From Desmodesmus armatus (Eukaryota; Chlorophyta; Chlorophyceae; Sphaeropleales; Scenedesmaceae): a stretch of 64,000 nucleotides of DNA. The position numbers were made by a program, and so were the translations under genes. The notes below the pieces were generated by a model that saw nothing but the letters and a program-made list of their open reading frames with translations, had not been told where the DNA came from and made no database searches. The stretch lies in assembly GCA_007449985.2 (NCBI GenBank), contig VIIQ02000856.1, positions 1-64,000 on the forward strand, read 5' to 3'. Positions 49,470-60,944 of this stretch are shown here, one piece after another. Position 1 is the first letter of the stretch; each line of letters starts with the position of its first letter.

Positions 49470-50923
49470 GAAGGAGTGACAAGCTGTGACCCAGTGATCA
49501 GGCGTGATATCAGGAGTGGGTGATGCTGGTGCTACATATGCAATAGCGAACACATGTGTTGACATGGTGATCCAAAATCTGTGTGGGCATTGGGGTGGGC
49601 CAAGCACAACGGCCATACGCGCGGGGTGGGGGTTGTCAGGTACAGGTTATTTGTGTTGCTGAGGTCTCCATGGACCCACTGAGCTGTACAGCTGCATGCA
49701 ATAATGACTTCTGATGTCATGATGTTACTAACATGTTGTAGTACAACCCAAAGAGACGCCCATGGGGTGACATGTACATGGGTGTAACATGTGTCATCTT
49801 GACTGTGGGAACTGAAACTGAACTTTGCCGGCTGATGGCAGGCTGGGTGAGATGCTGTGCAAGGGGCCAACTGCAGATGTTTGAAAGGCTGTCACAAGAC
49901 CTGTCATACCGTCTGTGGCAACATCTGAAGCATCATATGCACAATCTATGATGCAACAGCTACCACTGCAGCAGATGCCAACACCACACAACTACAAAAG
50001 CAAGGCAACCAGGAAAAAAGCTTCAAACATGTACAGTACACACCACTACCCAAGCTGACAGCCTTTGTGGCTGCGCCGCTGCGCAATCTGATGCATCATG
50101 CATCAGTGATGCCTTGCCAGCACATGCTCCAGGCAACAACATCGCCAGTGGTTGTGCAAGGTCGGCAGTGCGCACCATCAGGCCCTTGCCACATTGCTGC
50201 ATCTGAACCGCAAACTGTGCAGGCACAGTTGAAAACACCAGACGCAAACCAGAGCCCTGACACCCAGACGAAAGCATGTGATCTTGCCTTGCATCTTCTG
50301 CATGCGTACGGTACACAAGTGCATGTCTGCACTATACACTGTCGCAGTGAACAAACATTGATCTGCTGGCTGATGGGTGCAACATCTACCCGGGCGTGGA
50401 AGATGTGAAAGTGAGGTGAAGGTGAGGAGGTGTGCCGTACCCTCCAGGTCCAGGATGCAATCTAGCTCCGCCTAGGGCCTCAGGCTGAGGCAGATATCCA
50501 TGCAATGCAGCTAATTGGTACTCACACGAGTACATGGGAGCATGTGCGCAAGCACAACTTGCCTTGTAACAGAGTCAGCGTGCGCAACTGAGCGCCTGTG
50601 TGCCCATTTGTTCCCGTCCAACCAGGCGTGTTGCATCAGAGCCTCTGACGCAATCGGACTGCCATACCTGACGTGTATGGTGGCATTCCTCAACAGCAAG
50701 TTGCATCATGGGCCCTGGTGGAGGGGGGATTGACCACCACCATAGTTTCAAAGAACGCACTTGTGTGCAGGTGTGCACGGCCGTATACAAAGCTGATCCC
50801 TTCCACACAGTCCATTATGCACATGACATAACTGCATGCAGCCAACCAAAGCCGTCATACAGACAAGATGGTGCAGTGTGTGCAGGGCATCACACTGTTG
50901 CGTTGCACTAGGGCTGAACATTC

Positions 50924-50948
50924 GGGGGGGCGGGGGGGGGGGGGGGGG
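50924..50948. repeat. Poly-G tract (G7-C-G17)
   Basis: Seven G, one C and seventeen G occur in a row inside the gene-poor region. It is the densest G tract seen in intergenic sequence here, and a second run lies near 51112-51121. Confidence 0.95.
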
Positions 50949-52034
50949 CTGCAGGTGCAGTAGCTGCCCTGTACAACATGGCCTGCTGCTACGCACAGAT
51001 GGGGCAGAAGGCGGCAGCACTCACCTGCCTGGAGTCAGGTGGGGGGTGTGGCGGTGCTTTCAACAGGACCAGACGTGTTCGAGATTGTGGGTGTGTAGGG
51101 TGGGTAGGGTGGGGGGGGGGGGGCGTAGCCTGCCGAAGCGCCATCACCCTTGGTGCTGACTGCACGCACGTGCAGCACTGACAGCTGTTGCTGCATCAGC
51201 GCGTGCCACTGTGCTGCCTCCCCGACTGTTTCGAACCCAGAGTGGTACAGGTGTACCCCCTGGTGGCCAGCCAGCTAGTAGGGCCAGAGGATGGTGATTC
51301 AATTCAAACAGTGGTTGCAGCTAGCATCTACTTACATCACACTGTAGATGATAGAGGTACCCTGCACGTCCAGCCAACACAAAGCTACTCCACCACCAGC
51401 GTACATAAATCAGGCTACTGCTCACATGCATGCAAACAAGCGTAAACAGCCTAAACCAAAGCAAGGGCGGCCAGTCAGCACCACAGGCGCACCACTGTGC
51501 AGGGACCAGCAAAAGCGGCAACAGTAAACTCAACATGTGAAATCATTTCACTGACTTAGACGGTGTGAGGTCACACAAGGCCCCCAAGAGCTTCCTGAGT
51601 GATACTTACAGCAAAGTAAAAGCCCACTGGGTGAGCTGACTGTTCGGCCGAGTTGACCATCCAATGACACCTTTAGTCAATGGCCACGCAATGTTTACAC
51701 CAGACAAGCTGCTGACTCAGTGGCACCTCCCCGTTCCCCTAAACTGCTGCTTGCCGTCCCCTTACAAGCACATACACACCAGCCTTATGTGTCACCGGGG
51801 GGCCCTGCTCCACAACGACAGTGCTCCTAGTATCCTAGTAATGGCTGTTGGAGCACAGGCCTTGCCGCCTCAGTAGTAACAACAGCATGATACCTCGGTC
51901 AGTAGGACCCGGACAGCCCTCTGTCAATGCACAACATCAAACAGCCGCTGCTGGTGATCGCTGCACCCGCCACCAATGCCGCATGCCGGGCATCCACCCT
52001 CACTGCCAGGGTCGGCTATGGGCAAGGCCTGGGC

Positions 52035-52085
52035 AAAACCCAAAACCCTAAACCAAAACCCTAAAACCCTAAACCCTAAACCCTA
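52035..52085 (+). repeat. Interstitial telomere-like repeat (CCCTAAA / CCCTAAAA)
   Basis: A 51-bp block alternates CCCTAAA and CCCTAAAA units, with one degenerate unit (CCAAAACC) near its start. CCCTAAA is the complement of the plant-type TTTAGGG telomere repeat, and CCCTAAAA the complement of the Chlamydomonas-type TTTTAGGG. It lies internally with unique sequence on both sides. Single CCCTAAC-type units also occur near 47879 and 54180. Confidence 0.9.
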
Positions 52086-54972
52086 GCTGTAACAATCTCA
52101 CCAGACGCTGTTGCCTGCTACATGATGTGCGCGTGCACCCAGCATCCCATCGCATGTGATGGTGAAATGCACACCCGGGGTCAAGTGGAGCTCAGCGCAA
52201 GCCCTGTGGGCGGGAGCAGGGGACGATGACCGAGCAATGCTGAACATGAAGCGTGATGCGTGGCAACGCGGGCAAATGCATGTCATCAGCACCTGCAGTG
52301 GCCCAGGGTTGATAACAGCGTCACGCTGCGCCGGGCGCCGGGCGCCATAGGGCCCATGAATTCACCAGCAGCAATTCTAGTAGATCACACATTCATACCA
52401 CACACACCACGCAATCATGAACCACCCACCACACTACCAAATGGCACCAGGTTCAGAGTGAGGCTAAACCCCAAGTTTCCTGGCACCAGCCAAGACCCTG
52501 AGGGCTGCGTCCCAGCAGCACCGTCACCCCACAACCACTCAACTGAAAAGTACCATTGCAGCAGCTGTCAGTTGGCACCAAGAATGACTCTGGGTGCACA
52601 TCAGCTGTAGCCTGAACAGCTGTAACAGCGCCCTTGACAGTGCTACAGCACAGCTCTGCCTCTCAGCAGTGCTAAGCAGCACCGCAACACAAACACCACC
52701 GCCTTGGAACCCCGTCGCACACCAGTGTGACTTGGCAACAGGCTACAGCTGCACACAAGCAGCTTGTGAGTCACACCAAGCCAGCGGCAGCATAGCTGTC
52801 AGCTACATCTGTGGCAGCACTACTGGGCACTTCCGTGGGAGTGCAGTTGGGGCCTCAGGGGAGTGAGCGCCACTGGCCTCTGGGCAGTAGCTGCTGAGTG
52901 TCTGACAGCAGCCTTCATGGAAAGTAGCATGCAGGTCTATACCGTATCCATCCCCAGAACCTAGTGACCAAGTGGATTTGCACTCATGACTACAGTGTGC
53001 CTGCTGACCACAGCACTCACGCAAGCTTTTCTGTGGACCCAAAACTCAAGGCACATGCTGCACAGTGCCTATTGAATGCCGTCCACCTCTGCAGTGCGTA
53101 CTACATAAGTAAGTAAGACAGCCGGACACAACAATAGTGGTGTGTCCAGTGCACCCCAACAGGCCACTCAAGCAGCACGATACAGAAGCTGCATAAAAAA
53201 TCATCACACTGCTGGTGATATTCCAGCCCCTTCCTCTTCCTGATCCTCTCTCACGGCATGGTACAGTCAGTGCATGAACATGAACATGCATTTTTCTGGC
53301 GGCCATGCTTGAGGCACAGGAGACTCTGCAAGCCTTGCACAAAAACCCTCAAGCAAGGCGTCACCATGGCGTATCGACATGAACATGTGTAGTAATGCAA
53401 CATCAGCATGCAAGCAAACACCGGTACACAAGCAAGCCACAACCTTGCGTGAGACCCCCCGCATGCACAACAACACACTGAACATGTGCATGGGGTTTCC
53501 TTGCACATAGTATAGGGCTGATGCTTGTGACACACAGCCCCCTCCAGCAGGCCCGACAGCAATCAGGGCCTCCTACACTGGGAGCATACAGACCAGCATA
53601 CAGACATGTTACGAACAGCAGTTCTCTGCATGAACATGCCTAGTGGGATCAGCCAACACCGTGAAACTGCTCCCCTGAAAGATCAACAACCATGACATCC
53701 ACGGCATGACAACCTGATACAGTCAGCACAACCTATCATTCTTTGCGGCTCCATACTGTGCGTTCAGGTGGGTCCTGAACCACGCATCAGCACAGCAACC
53801 GCGAAATGATGGGGAAGATGGTATACATTGCTGATCTTTTCAGCTACTGTAGACGGGCAAGGGCCAGGAGTTGTGCAGCCTCTTTCGGGGCTGTATCCAT
53901 GACCATGCAATGCTTGCTGTGCATGGATGCATCCATGAACATGCATGAGGTGGCTTGACGCACAAGGTGGTACATGGCATGAAATGCAAGGGATGACGTG
54001 ACAACCGACAACAAACACACCGACTCCTACAGCCTCCCGTGGCTAGGTAATACCCTCCCAGTTCCACACTCCCAGGCCAACACCAACATGCATTACAGAG
54101 TACAGCAGCAGTAGCGTAGTAGTCACATGCAGACTGAAGCCAATGACAGCTGGCTAGCTGGGTTTAGGGAGTGCACCCAAACCCTGAACCCTAAGAACTG
54201 GCCCATGAAGGCTTCTGCCAAAGCATGGACGCAGGGTTAGACTAAGGCGGCGCCCAAGGCTGCTGCTTGGCTAGGCCGCTATAGAGCACCCCACTAGGCA
54301 GATAGTCATCCACACGTGTGGGTGCCAGACCCTGAAAATCCTGTCTTTAGCCCTCAGGCAACCGACCCCAACCCTATGCAGACAAACAACCGACCAACCA
54401 GGCGGCAAACAGCAACACTGCAGCAGCACTGAAAGCTGCATCACCAAATTCAGCAGGGATCCACCCTAGAGGATTGTCAGGGGCATTCACCACCTTGTGC
54501 AAGAACCCCCTGTCCCCAACAGCACAAAATCGAGGGGGTTTGTCAGCACAGGTGCAGCAGGTGCTGCGGCGATGCCACCTCTCCCATCCAGCTGAAGCTA
54601 AAACACGCTCTGGTATACCCAGCTCAAAATGCCGGCAGCAGTCCTGCCTTCACTGGAACCAGCAGAAGCACCCTGCAGCAGAAGGACCCTGCAGCAGCAG
54701 CAGCATTAGCACCAACAATGACGTGACACTAAATGTTGTACCTGCTAATGCACTCACACGTGCAGCCTGCCGGACATTGTTCATGCCTTGCATGGCACAG
54801 CATGAGCTTGAGCTTATGATGCTTTGTCATCCAAACGGGTCTCTCTCTGGCCTTGAAGGCAGAAGGGGTTTCAACATCGGCACCTATACAGCAGGCACTG
54901 CGGCAGTGGTCATCAACTCGCCAACGCACCTGTTTGGACATTGCAATGCTATGTGCGAATAATATAATAGGC

Positions 54973-55154
54973 TCAGTTGCCACCCAGCCAGCCAAAGTCG
55001 CTGCTCTTCTGCCTCTTGAGGGGCAGACCCTGACTGAAGGGACTGTCAGGCAGACTGTCGGCCAGCCACCTGCTGCTGCTGCTGCTGGTGCTGCTGCCAG
55101 TGCTGCTGGTGCTGCACGCGGTGCAGCAGCAGCCCAAGTGTGCGACACCGGCGG

Positions 55155-55185
<31 letters not shown>

Positions 55186-55660
55186 AGCTGAATGTGTTGC
55201 ATCTGCTGCTGCCTCTGCAGCAGCATCTGCTGCTGCTGCTGCTGCTGATGTTGCTGCTGCTGGGCAAACTGCTGCTGCTGCTGCATGTGTGGGTGTGGCA
55301 TCATCGAAGGGCGGCCATACACAGGCCTCTCCCCAAGCACTGGCGGCGCTGCCGACCCTGCTGCCGACACTGCTGCCGCAGCCGCCGCAATAGCCGTCGC
55401 TGCTGCTGCCACTTCCGGCAGGGGGTGCTTTCGTGGGCGGCCCCTCTTCCTCTTGGGTGGTCCCACCATGACAGGGAAGCTCTCCTCAGGCATACCAAAC
55501 TGACTGAGAGCTGCAGGGTGAATTTCACCCAGCTCTGGGGGCATAGCTGGCTTGCCACTGCTGCCAGCAGCAGCAGCGGCAGCAGCAGCGGCAGCAGCAG
55601 CGGCAGTGGCGCCGCCGCCGCTGCTGCGAGCTCTTCCTGCTGCTGCTGGCCGGGAGTTTC

Positions 55661-55694
<34 letters not shown>

Positions 55695-58468
55695 GTGCTG
55701 ACTCTGCACTCCAGCAAAGCCCTGCTGCTGAAGCTGACCACCCATGTGGTGTGGGCCAGGTCCAATTGGGCCAGGCCGAGATGGGCCAGGTGGCATGTGG
55801 TACTGGCCCATCATGGGTGGCACCTGCCGACCCAGGTCCAGATCTGCCTGCCCCATTGGTGCGCTGTGGGGCCCTGGCCCAGACCTGGCCCAGTCAGCCT
55901 GGCCCATGGTACGGGCCAGGTGGCCCCCTGGGTGACTGTTGAAGCCTGCTGGCCCGTGGAGAAGGTCTGGTCCCCCATCATGGGGCCCGAGTGGGCCAGG
56001 TAGCCAGAGTGCTGGGGTTGCCCTGGGGGGCAGCAGGGGCAGGTGCTCTGCCATTGGCGGGAGGTGGGCTGCAGTTGGGAGCCTGTGGGGATGGGGTGAA
56101 GAAGCAGCAAGGGGGTGCGGACAGCGAGGATGTGTGTGGCAGTTGGTGGGTGTTGCCAAACGGGATGTGAGTGGTTATGGGCAGCAAGGGTTGGGCAAGG
56201 GATGGGATGCTGATCACCTAGTGTGCTCACAAAGAGCAAGGATTTGCTGTGCTGCAGGTGGCACACCAGACATGTCCTATGGCAGCAGAGAGTGATGAGT
56301 TGGGGTAGCAAGGCATGTTCACAGTTATGAGATGGTGAACTCTTGGGTGATGGTGGAGTGCAGGTGTGTGAGAGCGAGTGTTTTTGTCTCACATTCTCTG
56401 CCTAGTGAAAGCACCACCATGGTTCAGTCTTTAAGACGAGGTGGGATGCACTCCACAGCTTTCTCAAGGACGCAAGTGGTTCTACAGTCACTATCCTCAC
56501 GTAGCCAGTATCACCGCGGCCCTTCACCCACCTGTTGTGACGGTCCTGCCCATCCCTAGGTGACTGAAGCAGGGCAGCGGCACCTTCAATACCTATCCAC
56601 ACTGACGCAACGCATGGCTCTGCATGCCTGAGCATGCAACTGATGACCCCACACATACGCAGTAGGACTCACACCTGGCCCTTCACCCACCTGTTATGAT
56701 GGTCCTGCCCATCCCCTGGTGGCTGTAGCGAGGCAGCGTCACCTCCAACCCCTATCCCTGTGCTGCAACACACTAATATGTGAAAAAATCAACACATTTA
56801 GCGTGTGACCTGACCCTTCACCCACCTGTTATAATGGTCCTGCCCATGCCCGGGTGACTGTAGCGAGGCAGCGGCACATCCAGTCCAAAACATGGCCCCT
56901 CCCTGGCGCATGCTCTCTGACACAGGACTGCCCAGGGGGCTGCCTGGAATGGCAAACTGGTTGACAACCCTCAGCTGGGTGGTGACACCCATAGCCTGCT
57001 GCTGCTGCTGCTGCTGCTGGGGCCGGGCGTGCTGGGGGTCAACAGGACTGCGCATGATGAGAACAAAGGCAGCAGAAAGGGTTTGAGTGGTATAAGCGGC
57101 TCCACTCGACATGTTGCTGTAACTTACACCTGAAGTAGATAGCCGATGATGGGCTGCTTTGGCAGACATTCTGCACTTGAATCACAAAACACCATGGTGT
57201 GTCACCTCACCGATGGCAAGGCCACCAAGCCAGCGCCCACTTTCCAAGCCCCCCCCCCCCCCCGGTGGCTTTCAGAGGCTCCCCCACCACTTACATTTGA
57301 TGTCTGTGCTGCCAACCCTGATCCTATGAAGGGCTCACTAATGCTTTGTGCATGATCCCCCCTCCCTTCCTTCAATGAGCAAAGCTGGTCCATCAGCAAC
57401 ACTCAATCAGTCAAACGAGTGATGAGACAGTCTCGTCACGCGGCACCAGCATCATGCAATGCATCTCAGTCAACAGGAACTACAGCTCCATGTGCTGCAG
57501 TCTGCTGGCAGACAGCCCACCAGAGCTACACCCACATTAGGCTCCACAGCTTTGAACCCTGTTCCTCGGTGCTGGCCCCCCTCGATGCCTTTCAACCCCA
57601 GCTTACCTGGTTGCATAGCCTATGGGGCCACCAGGCCGCTCCATGGGGGATTGGATGTAGGGCATCCCTTGAAGGTACTGCATGCCGCTGCTGCTGGGTA
57701 TCAGCAGCTGCTGCTGCTGCATGGGCATCTGGTGGAAGCCATGCCCACCCATGCTCATGTTCATGGGCATGCCCATGCTGCTGGCAGACATGCCCATGCT
57801 GCCCATGTTCATGTTCATGGCCATGCTGCTGCCTCCAGGGGAGGGGAAGCCCACAGGGTGCTGGGGCACAACCAGTCCAACAGGGGTGTGTCTGGGGAAG
57901 GAGGTTGTGAGGTACAGAAGGGAAAAGGGAGGGTGTGTGTGTGTGTGTGGGGGGGGGGGAAATAGATGTTGCAGGAGAGCAAGGATGCACGGCGAAAGCC
58001 TGAGAAGATCAATCATGTAAAAAAATGGGGCAACACGGCTCAGATACACCGTTTGTTTGCAGACTTCACTCTGACGTTCAAGCCATGCACAATTGCACTC
58101 ACTATCCATCTGCAATCTCATTCGCCTTTTTTTGTCCTGATGCTTGAAGCACTAGGACACAAAAGGTGAGTGAGACTGGAGATGATGGTGAATGCACGTG
58201 TGCATGCCTGGCAACACAGCAGGATCCTGCTATACCCAGGCACATGCTCAGCACAGCAGCCTTGAGGTTTTACAGTGCATCATAGTACAGGGAAACAAGG
58301 TCTCAACCTCGGCATTTAGCCAGCGAGCCAGAAGGCTTATGAGGGTGCCCCTAGGGCCTACTTGGTGTACCCCAGTGTCTCAGGTGCGGTACTACCTACC
58401 TGGCTGGCGGCTCCTGGCGGTGTAGTGTCTCAGGGGGGACCCCCCACTGGCCTGACCCTCTCACCACA

Positions 58469-58501
<33 letters not shown>

Positions 58502-60020
58502 TGCTTCAGCAGAGGTATGCGTTGAGGCCTGTGACTGGACCCCCCTGCCCCCCCACCTCCTCCTGCCACTGCTGCTGCTGTCCTGCTGCACGTTGCCCCT
58601 ACGCTGCTGTATGCCCCCCCTGCACTCCCAGGGCTGTGGGTGTTGCCGCCGCTTAGAGTGACGCCAGCCAAAGCAGCATCAGCATCGGCATCAGCAGCAG
58701 CAGCAGCCAGCAGTGGGCTGTTGTCCTCTGCCCAGCTGAATCGTGTGTTGAAGCGGTCTTGGGGGGCTGTAGCACTGGTGACTGTGCCCCAGGCTGCTAC
58801 AGCCGAGGACGGCGCTACAGCTGAGTTGCTGTCGACGTCACCGGAGGCTGTAGCACTGGCAGTTGGGGCACCATGACCTGCAGGACAGCAGTGGCAGTTG
58901 GGCAAGGTGAAGTGAAGTATGCTGAGGTGAGGATTGTTGAGCAGTGAACATGGGTTGTGTTGTAATAGAACTTCAGGAAGACGTGCAGAGAGTTTGGCGG
59001 CCAGTGGTGTTGCGGCCCTCAATAAGGGTAGGGGTGGGGGTAGGGTGGTGCAGGGGCCAGTGCTGTGCTTGAGCAGCATGTATTCAGGCTGCCGCTGCTG
59101 TACTCTCCCTTGCACCTTGTGCCTCTCTTTCAACACCCACAAACATGCGAGCAAACCATTGCTAGGTGTGGTCAGCTACTCCATCATGGATGGTGAGTGT
59201 CATGTTGCTGAAAAACCCCCGCCCCTACTCACAACAGCCACAGTGAGACAAGTGTGTAATGTGCGTACCTGCGTTGGCTGCAGGTGTGGCACCCTGGCGT
59301 GGCATCAGGTTGTGCTGCGCTGCACAAGAGGCAGGGCTGCTGCTGTCAGCAGCTACCTGGGCACTGCCTGGCTGCTGCTGCTGCTGCTGCTGCTGCTGCC
59401 CGACCCCTCCTGCTGCTGGGTGTGCTGTCTGCTGTAGGTGCTGGAAGGAGTGCAGCCCCCCTGCCACGTCACCCTCAGAGTGACCAGAGTGACCCCCTGA
59501 GTGAGCAGCACCCCTGCTGCCTTCTGCTGCTGCTGCTGGAAGGATACCCTGGGCCCTGTGCCCCCGTCCTCCAGGCCCCCTGCCCCTCCACTGGCGTCCC
59601 CTGGCAGGCTGTCAGTGCTGTTTGGCTGGTCAAATGTGTCAAGGGCATCCAGCAGGAAGGCCCAATCATCATCTGTATCCACTGTGACCCCTGTGGGGGT
59701 GGGGCCCAGGCTGGGGGTGGGGTGGTGTCTGCAAAGCTGCCTGGCTGCTTCAGCAGGTCAGCTGCCGCTGCTGAGACCTGCACTGGCGCGCCCTTGAACC
59801 CTGGGCTGGAGGGGCCTGCTGTGCTGAGGTGTCCTGCAGGAGCGCATGCAGCCTTGGTGCTGGTCAGCACATGCTGATCTGATGGGCTGTTGGTAAAGCA
59901 GGCCAGCAGGCCCAGCACAGGGAGTCCTGCAGGTGCTGTGGGCCCTGCAGCGGCATCTGCTGCTGCTTCGTGGCCTGGCAGGACGTCTGAGACGTTGGCG
60001 GTATCATCTAGTGTGTTCAT
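54973..60020 (-). CDS. Gln/Ala-rich AT-hook protein, about 965 aa (provisional)
   Basis: Proposed exons, high to low: 60020-59269, 58877-58400, 57891-57607, 57047-56826, 56762-56691, 56627-56532, 56082-55149, 55029-54973. The frames chain correctly (966 codons) if two missing bases are allowed in exon 1, one in the C-runs near 59715 and one in the GGGG near 59520. The N-terminal region has an acidic, hydrophobic patch (TDDDWAFLLDALDTFDQ) like an activation domain. The middle is Ser/Ala/Gln/Met-rich (MAMNMNMGSMGMSASSMGM). Exon 7 is Pro/Gly/Gln/Ala-rich and carries the AT-hook PPKRKRGRPRKHPLPE (about 55417-55465), a minor-groove DNA-binding motif. The C-terminus (LPLKRQKSSDFGWLGGN) depends on a predicted 119-bp intron and is the least certain part. 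Exons 4-6 end in three related units. A chromatin or transcription role is inferred only from the AT-hook and composition. Confidence 0.55.
56522..56900 (-). repeat. Three tandem exon-plus-splice-site units in the AT-hook gene
   Basis: Three related segments each contain a coding core ending (minus strand) in a GGGCAGGACC-type word, then AACAG/GTGGGTGAAGGG as donor. The shared CTTCACCCA word occurs on the plus strand at 56522, 56681 and 56816, giving spacings of 159 and 135 bp. The cores translate as related peptides (ASLQSPGHGQDHYN, ASLQPPGDGQDHHN, ALLQSPRDGQDRHN), and all three exons leave the same intron phase, so the units can be added or skipped without breaking the frame. Confidence 0.7.
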
Positions 60021-60944
60021 CTGTTTGGGTCGGGGACAGCTGAGTAGGGGTCAGCACACCGTGCTGGCCTCTACTGCTGCTGCTGGTGGGGAGGTTTCAC
60101 CCTTAGAACATCTGCAGGTAACAAGGATGTGGTCAGAAGGATTGTGTTGAGGCATGGAGATGGAAGGAATGTAAGCCAAGCGCTGTTGCACTGTGACAGT
60201 TGGGACAGCAGCATTTGGCCCTCCTGCTTGAATGAGGGGTCGGCTCGGTCCAAACGCCTGATCGCCCACTTCATCACACAAGAGCTCAACGTACAGGCTT
60301 TAGACTGTGTTACTGTTTGCGCACCTTCACAGGGGCGAAGCTGCCCCTGCTGCACTTTGGCACTGGAGCCGCGCCAACGATGTCTGTGCGCGCCAATCCA
60401 ACCTGATCGCAAAGACACCAATACTGATCGTAAGGAACCTTGACGTAAGAAACAGTCCAAAAGGTTGATCGTGCAAAGGTCTGCAGTAAAGCAGGGCAGG
60501 AAACTGGCTCCCTCCCTAGCCGAGCATAAACCTCTGGATCACGCACACAATAACAGCGATGCCAGAGTCTGCATGCATTGATCGTGCTGACACTGTGCAG
60601 ATCGGACCGTGTCACTGAGGCTGACCTGCTAGCCGAGCACACGTCGTGCATGTTCATGGTCCGTCAGCACGAACACTCAGCACGGAAGACGCAAGCAGGA
60701 AACCGTCACGTCATTCGAATACAGACCACAAAAAGAGTTCCTCCACAACCAGCCAGGGAACAGGGAACAGATTGGCAATGCTTATCAAAATGGCACCAGT
60801 CTGACCTGGCCCACAACAGCACACTTGATGACATCAACATCCACCCGCTTGCTGCATCCTACACCAGCTGGTGCATTGGAGACCAGTTGTCAAAAAACAC
60901 TGTCGCTCTTCATCGTCAAGCCAGAATGGCCTTCTGGCTCAGCA
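60021..60944. other. Spacer between two minus-strand Gln-rich genes
   Basis: About 0.9 kb. A minus-strand open frame of 115 codons (60310-60657) has no recognisable domain. The spacer should hold the 3' flank of the upstream unknown gene and the promoter of the AT-hook gene. The AT-hook start at 60020 is preceded by CAG, so it could instead be an internal exon start. Confidence 0.45.

Larger units (their letters stand above)
49470..54972. other. Gene-poor region, 5.5 kb
   Basis: No domain, splice chain or long conserved frame could be recognised on either strand. A Cys-rich open frame at 52594-52866 and one of 162 codons at 54474-54962 are the longest, but neither has support. The region contains an interstitial telomere-like block (52035-52085), a near-pure G run (50924-50948) and many short AT-rich words. 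Its left end includes the peroxidase 3' flank and its right end the 3' flank of the minus-strand AT-hook gene. Confidence 0.5.

Noticed and set aside
52594..52866. Cys-rich open frame of 90 codons as a secreted small protein
   Set aside because: Cysteines are spaced irregularly, there is no signal peptide at its start and no upstream exon could be linked in phase.
54474..54962. Plus-strand open frame of 162 codons downstream of the AT-hook gene
   Set aside because: No domain, no splice partners and no codon pattern like the real genes nearby. It lies in the presumed 3' flank of the minus-strand gene.
55140..56003. Plus-strand open frame of 287 codons rich in Leu
   Set aside because: It is the complement of CAG/poly-Gln sequence read as CTG/poly-Leu, opposite the AT-hook exon.
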